21,917 nucleotides of DNA from the IMG/VR virus record IMGVR_UViG_3300027580_000031, positions 1 to 21,917 of that record; one strand, written 5' to 3'. The notes under the pieces were generated by a model, which made no database searches, had not been told where the DNA came from, and was given only the letters and a program-made list of their open reading frames with translations. Source of the DNA: a virus. Positions 1-5,090 of the stretch are shown piece by piece (position 1 is the first letter of the stretch; each line of letters starts with the position of its first letter). Made by a program: the position numbers and the translations under genes.

Positions 1-5
1 TTCAT
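1..5 (-). CDS. First codon of a further leftward gene (rest outside window)
   Basis: On the minus strand the sequence GGGAGG-TAATT-ATG is visible at the left edge, a good Shine-Dalgarno sequence with an ATG at position 5. It lies directly after the stop codon of the 63-residue membrane protein gene. Only the start codon is inside the window, so nothing can be said about the product. It shows that the leftward operon continues. Confidence 0.5.
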
Positions 6-7
6 AA

Positions 8-199
8 TTACCTCCCTTTTGGTGTTGTGAATGCAACAATGATGCACACGGTGACGAAGCAAACTCCAGCCACCAGTGCTCCCTCCCAGTGTTCCCTAGC
101 CGGCCATAGGTTCTGAGCTGGGCTACTGCTCAGTGCCGTAATATACAGCAGCGCGAAGGCCAGGGGGAGCAGGCCCAAAATCGCTTGCACCTTTTTCAT
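8..199 (-). CDS. Small two-helix membrane protein (63 aa), unknown function
   Basis: The start chosen is the ATG at 199, seven bases after AAGGAGG; an upstream in-frame ATG at 244 lacks a ribosome binding site. The protein has a positively charged N-terminus (MKK), a first hydrophobic segment at about residues 5-23, a polar loop of about 22 residues with Trp and charged residues, and a second hydrophobic segment at about residues 42-57. It ends in a short basic tail. Two membrane segments with a short loop fit a small holin-like or inner-membrane phage protein, but no family motif is recognised and no endolysin is in the window. It is part of the leftward operon, with the 25-residue membrane peptide just upstream. 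Confidence 0.7.
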   Translation of the reverse strand: MKKVQAILGLLPLAFALLYITALSSSPAQNLWPAREHWEGALVAGVCFVTVCIIVAFTTPKGR

Positions 200-224
200 G
201 GATGATCCTCCTTGTCGGTTGGGG

Positions 225-302
225 TTATCCACCCGGGGGCCCAATGGGCATGACGAACCATAGGGTCAGGACAACGATAATGATAATGATTCCTATTCGC
301 AT
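225..302 (-). CDS. Predicted 25-residue membrane peptide
   Basis: The reading frame is ATG to TAA on the minus strand and encodes MRIGIIIIIVVLTLWFVMPI followed by GPPGG. Residues 4-18 are almost entirely Ile, Val, Leu, Trp and Phe, enough for one membrane helix. The ATG lies two bases after the TAG of the upstream 95-residue gene, so translation is probably coupled; the purine-rich end of that gene (GAGGAGGAGGAAGGG) supplies the ribosome binding site. Function is unknown. Small phage membrane peptides can be holins, pinholins or host-membrane effectors, but nothing here distinguishes these. Confidence 0.5.
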   Translation of the reverse strand: MRIGIIIIIVVLTLWFVMPIGPPGG

Positions 303-304
303 GG

Positions 305-592
305 CTACCCTTCCTCCTCCTCTTCTTTGATGGGTTCAACATTGACCTTGAAGAAAAAGACTTCGGCCCGGTCGGTCACTGGCGAGTATTCCCCCGCCTG
401 CTCGAGGGACCTTAGAGTCTTGGCGGAGAAGTAATGGGAGGCGTCCCGGAGCAGTGCCCAAAGGCTGGCTGTGTAGCCGGCGCCCTTTTTCTCAGTTACA
501 AAAACATCTTCTAGGATGGCGCCTTCCAACCCGTCCTCGTAGTAGGCGTCCCAGGGGTCTACGCTATTGATGCGGAAGGTTTTATAGCACAT
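305..592 (-). CDS. Hypothetical protein, 95 aa, Glu-rich C-terminus
   Basis: The start ATG at 592 follows AAGGAG with a spacing of six bases. The protein is mostly polar with several aromatic residues and ends in a run of five glutamates and a glycine; the same purine-rich DNA acts as ribosome binding site for the next gene. No domain is recognised. A 9-bp perfect inverted repeat (606-632) lies just upstream, between this gene and the preceding one. It belongs to the leftward block of small genes. Confidence 0.7.
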   Translation of the reverse strand: MCYKTFRINSVDPWDAYYEDGLEGAILEDVFVTEKKGAGYTASLWALLRDASHYFSAKTLRSLEQAGEYSPVTDRAEVFFFKVNVEPIKEEEEEG

Positions 593-605
593 GGCTGTCT
601 CCTTT

Positions 606-632
606 GGCCTGGGGGGGCATGCTCCCCAGGCC
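606..632. repeat. GC-rich stem-loop between two leftward genes
   Basis: GGCCTGGGG (606-614) is perfectly complementary to CCCCAGGCC (624-632) with a 9-nt loop. On the minus strand it starts 15 bases after the stop of the 61-residue gene and directly precedes the AAGGAG of the next. There is no U-run on the minus side, so it is not a classical intrinsic terminator in that direction; on the plus side TTTTT follows six bases later. Confidence 0.6.
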
Positions 633-646
633 CGGGTTTTTGGGGT

Positions 647-832
647 TCAATCGTCCAGACGGCAGGCCACTCGGATGGCCTCTATAAGGTCTGAGGCCCT
701 ATCCTGAGGAATGATGATTTCCTGCGGGGTGTCCCCGGTCACCTGTATGTGTAGGTCCCTCGGGGGATACGTTTCAACAAGGACCGATGGCCCATCCTTG
801 ATCAGGAATGACGCTGTGATGTGCAACTTCAT
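647..832 (-). CDS. Hypothetical protein, 61 aa
   Basis: The start is the ATG at 832, four bases after GGAGG. It overlaps the TGA of the upstream gene in an ATGA arrangement, so translation is likely coupled. The sequence alternates hydrophobic and polar residues (LHITASFLIKDG, LHIQVTGDT), suggesting a small beta-rich fold followed by a C-terminal helix (DRASDLIEAIRVA). No family is recognised. The longer in-frame extension to 946 lies inside the upstream gene and has Arg/Gly-rich, non-protein-like composition. Confidence 0.7.
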   Translation of the reverse strand: MKLHITASFLIKDGPSVLVETYPPRDLHIQVTGDTPQEIIIPQDRASDLIEAIRVACRLDD

Positions 833-1131
833 ATGACCTCCAGTTCGATGCCGTCGGCGATGATCCGACTGACGGTGTTCAGGTTGACGTTGCGATAGCG
901 GGACCGACCTTCGACCGCGCCCTCCTGGGGCTTCGGGGCTTCCCACATCACCACGTATGGTTCATTGACGGCCCTGTGGCCACCCTTGGTGAAGCCATGG
1001 ACACCCAGGCGCCCATTCAGGCGGCGCATTTCACCAGTCTTCTTCCGGAACTCCACTGTGATCATGCGGCCATAGGTCCGACCCAGGACCGGTCGAACTG
1101 CGTCATGGGTAATGGTCATTTTGCGTCGCAT
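829..1131 (-). CDS. Phage SH3-like fold protein (100 aa)
   Basis: The ATG at 1131 follows AGGAGG by seven bases. The pattern of a strand with 'MITVEFRKKTGEMRRLNGRLGV', a Gly/Lys-rich loop, then 'YVVMWEA' and finally 'YRNVNLNTVSRIIADGIELEV' matches small phage proteins predicted to adopt an SH3-like beta barrel; this is from memory of the family pattern. The role in phages is unknown. It is the upstream partner of the 61-residue gene, with a 4-nt ATGA overlap. An upstream in-frame extension exists but has no ribosome binding site. Confidence 0.7.
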   Translation of the reverse strand: MRRKMTITHDAVRPVLGRTYGRMITVEFRKKTGEMRRLNGRLGVHGFTKGGHRAVNEPYVVMWEAPKPQEGAVEGRSRYRNVNLNTVSRIIADGIELEVI

Positions 1132-1142
1132 GGGGATACCTC

Positions 1143-1361
1143 CTAGAGGTTTGGGTTGATGTCGCCATCGGCGGGCATATAGCAGGTCGAGTCGACGAAC
1201 TGCTTTATGATCTCCGGATGGTCTTTGGCCACGCCAGCTACCAGGATTGAGCCAGTGTGGTCCGGATTCTGGAGGACCATAACATAGCGGGGCCACGCCA
1301 GGTGGTGCTTGATGAGGCCGCTTCCCGGGTCGCTGTTGCCGGTGATGAATGCTCTCTGCAT
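1143..1361 (-). CDS. Hypothetical protein, 72 aa
   Basis: The ATG at 1361 lies two bases after the TAG of the preceding gene, which ends in a G-run that can act as a weak ribosome binding site (GGGGGGGTATAGGT-ATG); translational coupling is likely. The protein contains a possible strand-helix unit (YVMVLQNPDHTGSILVAGVAKDHPEIIKQFVDS) and no motif I recognise. It sits in the leftward operon. Confidence 0.65.
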   Translation of the reverse strand: MQRAFITGNSDPGSGLIKHHLAWPRYVMVLQNPDHTGSILVAGVAKDHPEIIKQFVDSTCYMPADGDINPNL

Positions 1362-1363
1362 AC

Positions 1364-1579
1364 CTATACCCCCCCGTTTATAGGTTCGACGTCTTGTGGC
1401 CTGACATTCTGCACTATCTCCCGGTTGGCGTCAATGTCCACACCCTGGAGGGTCCAGAGCCCATGGGGATGCTCTTCCGGGCGATGGAGCACCGTGGCCC
1501 GTTGACCCACGGTCAGAAAGTGCTCATCCTGGCCAAAGGAATCCTTACTTCGTCCGATGATTTTCACCTGGTCTGCCAT
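1364..1579 (-). CDS. Hypothetical protein, 71 aa
   Basis: The start is the ATG at 1579, after AAGGAGG with a five-base spacing; an upstream in-frame ATG at 1606 has no ribosome binding site. The protein has Trp, His and Pro in the centre (LHRPEEHPHGLWTLQGVDI) and looks like a small beta protein. No family is recognised. It is followed after two bases by the next gene and preceded by the stem-loop at 1595-1631. Confidence 0.7.
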   Translation of the reverse strand: MADQVKIIGRSKDSFGQDEHFLTVGQRATVLHRPEEHPHGLWTLQGVDIDANREIVQNVRPQDVEPINGGV

Positions 1580-1594
1580 ACTTTCCTCCTTTTG

Positions 1595-1631
1595 CCCCGG
1601 GAGCACCGGGTGTGCCAGTGCTCCCCAGGGG
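1595..1631. repeat. Stem-loop after stop codon of the 75-aa gene
   Basis: CCCC plus GGGAGCAC (1595-1606) pairs with GTGCTCCC (1618-1625) and GGGG (1628-1631), leaving a two-base bulge and an 11-nt loop. On the minus strand it starts two bases after the TAA of the upstream gene and ends just before the ribosome binding site of the next. The right arm holds one copy of the over-represented octamer AGTGCTCC. In the plus direction it is followed by TTTT. Confidence 0.6.
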
Positions 1632-1633
1632 TT

Positions 1634-1861
1634 TTAGCTTAGGACCCGATTCCTGGCGAAGACTGAAATGCCGGGGCCGTCGACGATGAACTCGTTGTGA
1701 GTGCCAGCGTTGTGGATCTTCCGGCGCCTCAATTCGTCGCGAGTTCCCCTCTTGTAAACGATTGTCTGAGGTGTCCTGCGCTTCACGGTGATGCGGACTA
1801 TAAGGTCATGCTTGCAGATATACCGGCCATGATAGGTTGCGCCTTCCTCAAATTGTGCCAT
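1634..1861 (-). CDS. Hypothetical basic protein, 75 aa
   Basis: The ATG at 1861 follows AAGGAGG with a five-base spacing. The protein is rich in Arg, Lys and His (ITVKRRTPQTIVYKRGTRDELRRRKIH) and probably beta-stranded, which would suit nucleic-acid binding, but that is only an inference from composition. An upstream extension of the frame to 2170 is Ser/Pro/Gly-rich and runs through non-coding repeats, so it was not used. The upstream spacer (1862-2033) contains an operator-like palindrome and a stem-loop. Confidence 0.7.
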   Translation of the reverse strand: MAQFEEGATYHGRYICKHDLIVRITVKRRTPQTIVYKRGTRDELRRRKIHNAGTHNEFIVDGPGISVFARNRVLS

Positions 1862-1896
1862 GGTTTCCTCCTTGGGGGGTTTATAGCTCAGGAGCG

Positions 1897-1915
1897 TGTT
1901 GGACCCAGGGTTCCT
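1897..1915. repeat. 19-bp direct repeat, copy 1 (upstream leader of 75-aa gene)
   Basis: TGTTGGACCCAGGGTTCCT is identical to 3303-3321. On the minus strand both copies precede a leader with ATAAACCCC and then a ribosome binding site (genes starting at 1861 and 3229). It may be a duplicated promoter or leader element. Confidence 0.6.
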
Positions 1916-1947
1916 ACCCTCGACGCTTTCCGAGCCCAGGCGGGACC

Positions 1948-1964
1948 GCTTACCGTGCGGTAGG
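1948..1964 (-). promoter_or_regulatory. Operator-like palindrome (17 bp, identical to 4937-4953)
   Basis: On the minus strand this reads CCTACCGCACGGTAAGC, containing the perfect dyad TACCG-CACGGTA-type core TACCGNNCGGTA. The same 17 bases occur on the plus strand at 4937-4953, and related sites with core ACCGNNCGGTAAG occur at 5096, 5121 and 5143. It lies 5' of the 75-residue gene in a non-coding spacer, as expected for a repressor or activator site. The cognate protein is not identified. Confidence 0.5.
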
Positions 1965-2000
1965 CTGTCCCATGGGTGCCCTGAGCCTAGTTGGCAGGGG

Positions 2001-2029
2001 GGTGGGGACCCCGGGGTGGGTCCCCCACC
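2001..2029. repeat. GC-rich stem-loop after stop of the 65-aa gene
   Basis: GGGGACCC (2004-2011) pairs perfectly with GGGTCCCC (2018-2025), extended by GGT/ACC flanks with one unpaired C. It begins five bases after the minus-strand stop of the 65-residue gene. No U-run follows on the minus strand. Confidence 0.55.
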
Positions 2030-2033
2030 TGGA

Positions 2034-2231
2034 CTAAACCGCAGGGTCTGTTGTGACGGTATTGACCCGGATTTGGTCCGCCAAAGATTCGGCTTCATCC
2101 ATGTTCCGTAGGAAGAACACGACTCTGTCATGCTCGTTTGTGTTTTCGATCTCGACGGTGACGAATCCATTGTGCTGGCAAACCCTGATGCCCATATCCT
2201 CGACGTTGTCGATGTGCAAATGTGTCAACAT
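2034..2231 (-). CDS. Hypothetical protein, 65 aa
   Basis: The start is the ATG at 2231, after CAGGAGG and a seven-base spacer; an upstream frame extension lacks a ribosome binding site. The protein looks like beta strands (GFVTVEIENTN, RVVFFLRN) followed by a helix (MDEAESLADQIRV). No family is recognised. Its leader contains TCAACCAAAACC, close to the leader of the methyltransferase gene. Confidence 0.7.
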   Translation of the reverse strand: MLTHLHIDNVEDMGIRVCQHNGFVTVEIENTNEHDRVVFFLRNMDEAESLADQIRVNTVTTDPAV

Positions 2232-2314
2232 GGTGACACCTCCTGTGGTTTTGGTTGATAACCAGGGCCGCTTGCAAGCCCTAGGGAGCATGCCCCTGGG
2301 GCCTGCTGGTGGAC

Positions 2315-2839
2315 CTAGTTGTAGGCATCTTGTGTCCCTGCCCGGATCTCCAGGACTGTGGTGGTGGTCTTCTTGCCGGGTTCGTGCCAGGTGACGCCGT
2401 GGATTCCTCGATGCCGGGCGATGCGCTCCATTAGGTCGTAGACTCCATACCCGAGCTTCCGGGGTTCCTTGGGGTAGCTGGCAAAGATGGGTGCCACGGT
2501 CCCATCGGAGCGCCGGGCAGCCCTGATCAGGTCGTCCAGGGTATGCGATAGGTCTTCTTCCGACTCCTGGACATTCAGGACTGAGCTTGCATGGATCAGG
2601 GAGTAATCCTCGTCCAGGTCCGATTCGGGGCAGTCTAGGTCGTATCCCACCACCTGGAAACGCTCCAGGTCCTCCAGGCGAAGCGCCATTTGAGTGGTGA
2701 TGGTGCCGGCCCCACAGCCGAAGTCAAGGATCTGTCCGGGGCGAAAGTCTCCGGGGTTGTTTCGGATTCGGCTGACCACGAAGGCGGGGAGCACTCCCCA
2801 GGTCCAGGAGCGGGCTGTTTTTTGTCGGGAATCTTGCAT
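2315..2839 (-). CDS. Class I SAM-dependent methyltransferase-like protein (174 aa)
   Basis: The ATG at 2839 follows AAGGAGG with a five-base spacing. Residues 37-50 (QILDFGCGAGTITT) are a clear motif I, the glycine loop that binds S-adenosylmethionine in Rossmann-fold methyltransferases; residues 63-69 (VVGYDLD) fit motif II, whose acidic residue holds the ribose. The length is at the short end for the class. I do not see a DPPY/NPPY motif typical of DNA adenine methylases, so the substrate is unknown; the C-terminal half may also be degenerate for catalysis. It could modify DNA, RNA or a small molecule. It lies in the leftward operon, with a 19-nt stem-loop (2264-2282) after its stop. Confidence 0.75.
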   Translation of the reverse strand: MQDSRQKTARSWTWGVLPAFVVSRIRNNPGDFRPGQILDFGCGAGTITTQMALRLEDLERFQVVGYDLDCPESDLDEDYSLIHASSVLNVQESEEDLSHTLDDLIRAARRSDGTVAPIFASYPKEPRKLGYGVYDLMERIARHRGIHGVTWHEPGKKTTTTVLEIRAGTQDAYN

Positions 2840-2884
2840 GGTTACCTCCTTGGTTTCTTGGTTGAAAATCCCTACCTACATTGC

Positions 2885-2907
2885 GGAGCCCCGAATGCCG
2901 GGGCTCC
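2885..2907. repeat. Perfect stem-loop after stop of the 101-aa gene
   Basis: GGAGCCCC (2885-2892) is fully complementary to GGGGCTCC (2900-2907) with a 7-nt loop. On the minus strand it starts 16 bases after the stop of the 101-residue gene. There is no U-run, so it may protect or process mRNA ends or terminate only weakly. Confidence 0.6.
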
Positions 2908-2923
2908 AGCTTGTAGCCAGGAA

Positions 2924-3229
2924 TCAGATGCCGGTATCGACGGCGCAGGTCTCGTCCAGTTCGTCGGTGAGCCGGTCAATGAATGCCTGCTCTACCCTGG
3001 AGTTTTTGAGCTTCCGGGCCAGCCAGGGCGCCGGATAACCCTTCCGGTCCCGGATCTCGATGATGTTGATGTGTCGGGGCTCATCAGGCTCGATAGGTCG
3101 GCCCTTGACCAGGCGACCGTTGATCTTTTCGGTTGCCCTGGCGCCCCGAGTGGCCGGGACAACTTCAAAGTCTACTTTGCAGGGGATGCCTGCAATGTCC
3201 AGGTCGATGGTTTCCCTTGTGCGTCGCAT
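2924..3229 (-). CDS. Hypothetical protein, 101 aa
   Basis: The ATG at 3229 follows AAAGGAGG with a five-base spacing. The N-terminus looks like two strands (TIDLDIAGIPCKVDFEVVP), followed by an Arg/Lys/Gly-rich loop, a third strand (HINIIEIRDR) and a C-terminal helical acidic region (RVEQAFIDRLTDELDE). Small phage proteins with a pattern of strand, 'EPDEP..I.I..I.D' and helix are common, but I cannot name the family. Its leader carries the second copy of the 19-bp repeat. Confidence 0.7.
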   Translation of the reverse strand: MRRTRETIDLDIAGIPCKVDFEVVPATRGARATEKINGRLVKGRPIEPDEPRHINIIEIRDRKGYPAPWLARKLKNSRVEQAFIDRLTDELDETCAVDTGI

Positions 3230-3302
3230 ATGGGCCTCCTTTGGACCTCCGCCCCCGATTGGCAGGGGCAGTCAGCCCCGGGGTTTATGGTTTGCTGAGA
3301 GC

Positions 3303-3321
3303 TGTTGGACCCAGGGTTCCT
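3303..3321. repeat. 19-bp direct repeat, copy 2 (leader of 101-aa gene)
   Basis: Identical to 1897-1915. In the minus direction both copies are followed by GCTC-rich sequence and ATAAACCCC, then a ribosome binding site. The flanking sequences are related but diverged, as after a duplication of a control segment. Confidence 0.6.
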
Positions 3322-3387
3322 GGAGCATTGTCCGGGCTCACGGGGCCGGGACCGTGGCTGCCCTGTGAGGCTGGAGCGGGGTGGACC

Positions 3388-3403
3388 TGTTTCACGTGAA
3401 ACA
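3388..3403. promoter_or_regulatory. parS: Perfect 16-bp parS-like site
   Basis: TGTTTCACGTGAAACA is a perfect palindrome and an exact match to the bacterial chromosomal parS consensus (TGTTNCACGTGAAACA) bound by ParB/Spo0J. It lies in the 232-bp non-coding spacer between the Gp88-like gene and the 101-residue gene. No parA or parB gene is in the window. In the known system ParB loads as a CTP-dependent clamp at parS and spreads. The site may recruit host ParB or a phage ParB encoded elsewhere; its function here is inferred only from sequence identity. Confidence 0.8.
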
Positions 3404-3463
3404 ATGGCGGATCCTGTAGAGTGCCCTGGGTAGGTCCAGGGCACTATGGCAGGATTCGCCATT
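3403..3463. terminator. Long 61-nt stem-loop between parS and the Gp88-like gene
   Basis: The arms pair in three blocks: AATGGCG (3403-3409) with CGCCATT (3457-3463), GATCCTG (3410-3416) with CAGGATT (3450-3456, one G-U), and AGTGCCCTGG (3420-3429) with CCAGGGCACT (3436-3445), around a 6-nt loop. On the minus strand it begins within the stop codon of the Gp88-like gene, so it caps that transcript. It shares its outermost base with the parS site. There is no clear U-run, so factor-independent termination is uncertain; RNA processing or a DNA cruciform are alternatives. Confidence 0.55.
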
Positions 3464-4109
3464 AATGCTGCACAAAGAGCATGTGTGGCTCTTCAAGGCA
3501 CCAGTCACAGTCACGACCACAAATGGGGGTATTCTTAAGGCCCGGCATTGTGGCGGGGCATATAGGGATGTTGTATTCTTGCTCTTTTTTCCGGACCCAC
3601 TCCAAGGGTCCATAATTCAGGGACCCATCCGGGAGGATGGAGTCTACCAGGTTCAGGCCTGGCGTTGTGACCTGACCTCGGTCGTATCGTTTGGAATAGG
3701 TCCACGTTCGGACTCCCTTGGCTCGATACGCCAGGTCAGCGATATCGTTCCAGGTCTCGAAGTATTCTTGGTTGAAAAAGTCTCCGGATTCATGGATGCG
3801 GATGCCCTTTAACGGCTGCTTCTCCAGGATGTAGCGGACCGCATCATAGAGGATATGGGGACCATGCTTTTGGAGCACCTGCAGGTTTCTTTCCCGGGCC
3901 CGTCGAGCTGAAGGGTATATTCGTTCGGCTTTGAGCGCGTAGCATCCGGGGCATGATTGCTTGCAAGTTCCGTTCGAGCCGGCTCCAGCTGGTAGATTGA
4001 AAATAAGGACATTGCCGCTGATTTTGCGGTTTCCCAGGGAGAAAGTTAGGTAATCCTCGGGAGTTACGAAAGCATGGAGATAGGATCCTTTTCTCTTTAA
4101 TGATAGCAT
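3462..4109 (-). CDS. Gp88-family cysteine-rich phage protein (215 aa)
   Basis: The start is the ATG at 4109, nine bases after GGAGG. The N-terminal 'TFSLGNRKISGNVLIFNLPAG' followed by a Cys cluster TCKQSCPGC (Cys49, 53, 56) and YALKAERIYPSARRARERN matches the phage 'gene product 88' family as I recall it. The centre carries RIHESGDFFNQEYFETW (about residues 104-120) and the C-terminus a second cluster, Cys184, Cys197, Cys201 and Cys204. Seven conserved-looking cysteines suggest bound metal or an iron-sulfur cluster. The biochemical function of the family is not known to me. It follows the 28-residue membrane peptide and is capped by the long stem-loop at 3403-3463. Confidence 0.75.
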   Translation of the reverse strand: MLSLKRKGSYLHAFVTPEDYLTFSLGNRKISGNVLIFNLPAGAGSNGTCKQSCPGCYALKAERIYPSARRARERNLQVLQKHGPHILYDAVRYILEKQPLKGIRIHESGDFFNQEYFETWNDIADLAYRAKGVRTWTYSKRYDRGQVTTPGLNLVDSILPDGSLNYGPLEWVRKKEQEYNIPICPATMPGLKNTPICGRDCDWCLEEPHMLFVQH

Positions 4110-4134
4110 GCTGAATTTCCTCCGTATTTTACTG

Positions 4135-4221
4135 TTAGAAGGGTAGGTTGGCAAGTCCAATCGCCACGATTGCGGCCATTCCGGACAAGTAGGTGATGGC
4201 GGCTGCAATGGCTCTTAACAT
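4135..4221 (-). CDS. Predicted 28-residue membrane peptide
   Basis: Minus-strand frame ATG to TAA preceded by AGGAGG with a spacing of seven to eight bases. The product starts MLRAIAAAITYLSGMAAIVA and ends IGLANLPF; it is one continuous small-residue-rich hydrophobic segment with a single Arg near the N-terminus. The start overlaps the stop of an 11-codon upstream frame. A single-span peptide of this size might act in the host membrane. Function unknown; the ribosome binding site is the main support. Confidence 0.5.
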   Translation of the reverse strand: MLRAIAAAITYLSGMAAIVAIGLANLPF

Positions 4222-4250
4222 TGCCTTATCCTCCTGTTATGATTGAACAT
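4215..4250 (-). CDS. Possible 11-residue leader peptide coupled to the 28-aa gene
   Basis: On the minus strand GGAGG-ACAAT-ATG opens an 11-codon frame (MFNHNRRIRQC) that ends at TAA overlapping the ATG of the next gene. Its AGG AGG codons form the ribosome binding site of that gene, so ribosomes translating the leader would cover it. The arrangement resembles translational coupling or a leader control; the peptide itself may have no function. Confidence 0.3.
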   Translation of the reverse strand: MFNHNRRIRQC

Positions 4251-4258
4251 ATTGTCCT

Positions 4259-4297
4259 CCGGGAGAACCTGCAATCTGGAATTGCGGGTTCTCCGGG
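4259..4297. repeat. Long stem-loop in the leader of the 28-aa gene
   Basis: Bases 4262-4275 pair with 4281-4294 (GAGAACC and GCAAT arms, one G-T wobble) and CC/GG closes the base across a bulged G. The loop is about five bases. On the minus strand the stem is just upstream of the ribosome binding site of the 11-codon leader frame, so it may influence translation or transcript ends. Confidence 0.55.
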
Positions 4298-4498
4298 AGC
4301 CAGGAACACCGGTGGTGCTCCCGGTCCGGTCGCTTCGACGCCTTGTCTATCCCTGGCCAGAGCGCTGGGTATCCCAACGAATCTTTTAGTGGCCGGGGCG
4401 ATTGAGCTTCCACCTGGAGATCCCCGGTTTCTCAGTGGTCAGCTTTCTGATACTTCCGGCAATTGGTCCAGTGGGACCCCGCTCAATCTATGTGGAAA

Positions 4499-4528
4499 GA
4501 GCCGCTGGGAGCTTTGAGCGGCTCCCAG
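4499..4528. repeat. Two mutually exclusive hairpins
   Basis: GAGCCGCT (4499-4506) pairs with AGCGGCTC (4517-4524), and CTGGGAGC (4505-4512) pairs with GCTCCCAG (4521-4528). The two 8-bp stems share bases and cannot form together. This is the layout of an attenuator-type RNA switch, though no coding region directly follows on either strand. Confidence 0.45.
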
Positions 4529-4936
4529 TTGCCTTGTTGAGTCCCCGGTTGAAGAGGATTTTCCCGACAAGGCAAGTCCAGAATAGGATATCCCGGCGCT
4601 GAGGTCAATGGGTTCAATGAATTGGTTGGGTCTGTCAAAGTCCCCATCATACGGGAATTGAGAGCTAGGTGTATAAATTTTATACAGAAGTTTGGTGAGC
4701 CTAACTTTGCTGAGTTCCCATCAGCCGGGGATTTCAGGGGATAGGCCATGCAATTCAGGAGTGATGGGGATCGAGTGTAGGTGACTGGAATGACTGGAGA
4801 TATGGATTCAATTAATGTTTTGCTTAAATGGATGGGTTGCAGTAGGGTTGCAATGTTGCGACACTCCACTTTCACCTACCGACCGTTAATTGAGGCAGGA
4901 GTAGTAATCATTATCACCACGCAAAGATCATGCCAA

Positions 4937-4953
4937 CCTACCGCACGGTAAGC
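4937..4953 (+). promoter_or_regulatory. Operator-like palindrome (identical to 1948-1964)
   Basis: CCTACCGCACGGTAAGC, containing TACCGCACGGTA with dyad symmetry. It sits between a half-copy (4921-4935) and the first full copy of the 33-bp palindrome, so the two repeat types are interleaved. Confidence 0.5.
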
Positions 4954-4955
4954 AG

Positions 4956-5070
4956 TGGCACGCCTTTTGCCTAGCAAGAATCGTGCCACTTTAATATGGC
5001 ACACCTTTTGCCCTGCAAATATCATGCCAACCTACCATGGCATACTTTTTGCCCAGCAAAAATCGTGCCA
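4956..5070. repeat. Three tandem 33-bp imperfect palindromes at a 41-bp period
   Basis: Copies at 4956-4988, 4997-5029 and 5038-5070 share the pattern TGGCAYRC-YTTTTGC-CYW-GCAARWAT-CRTGCCA. Each is a near-palindrome: the TGGCA/TGCCA ends and the TTTTGC/GCAA inner parts pair around a 3-nt centre. Starts are spaced exactly 41 bp, close to four helical turns, so bound proteins would lie on one face. A right half-copy is at 4921-4935. Iterons for an origin-binding protein or a set of operators are the likeliest uses. Confidence 0.7.
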
Positions 5071-5090
5071 TCAATGTTCCCTGATATTCT

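Noticed and set aside
3172-3462. Minus-strand frame of 96 codons over the parS site
   Set aside because: Ser/Pro/Gly-rich, no ribosome binding site, overlaps the start of the 101-residue gene and the stem-loop.
4483-4875. Minus-strand frame of 130 codons in the control region
   Set aside because: No ribosome binding site and composition unlike the neighbours; it runs through inverted repeats.
4956-5070. CRISPR array
   Set aside because: Units are near-palindromes with 8-bp spacers, too short for CRISPR spacers, and no cas gene is present.
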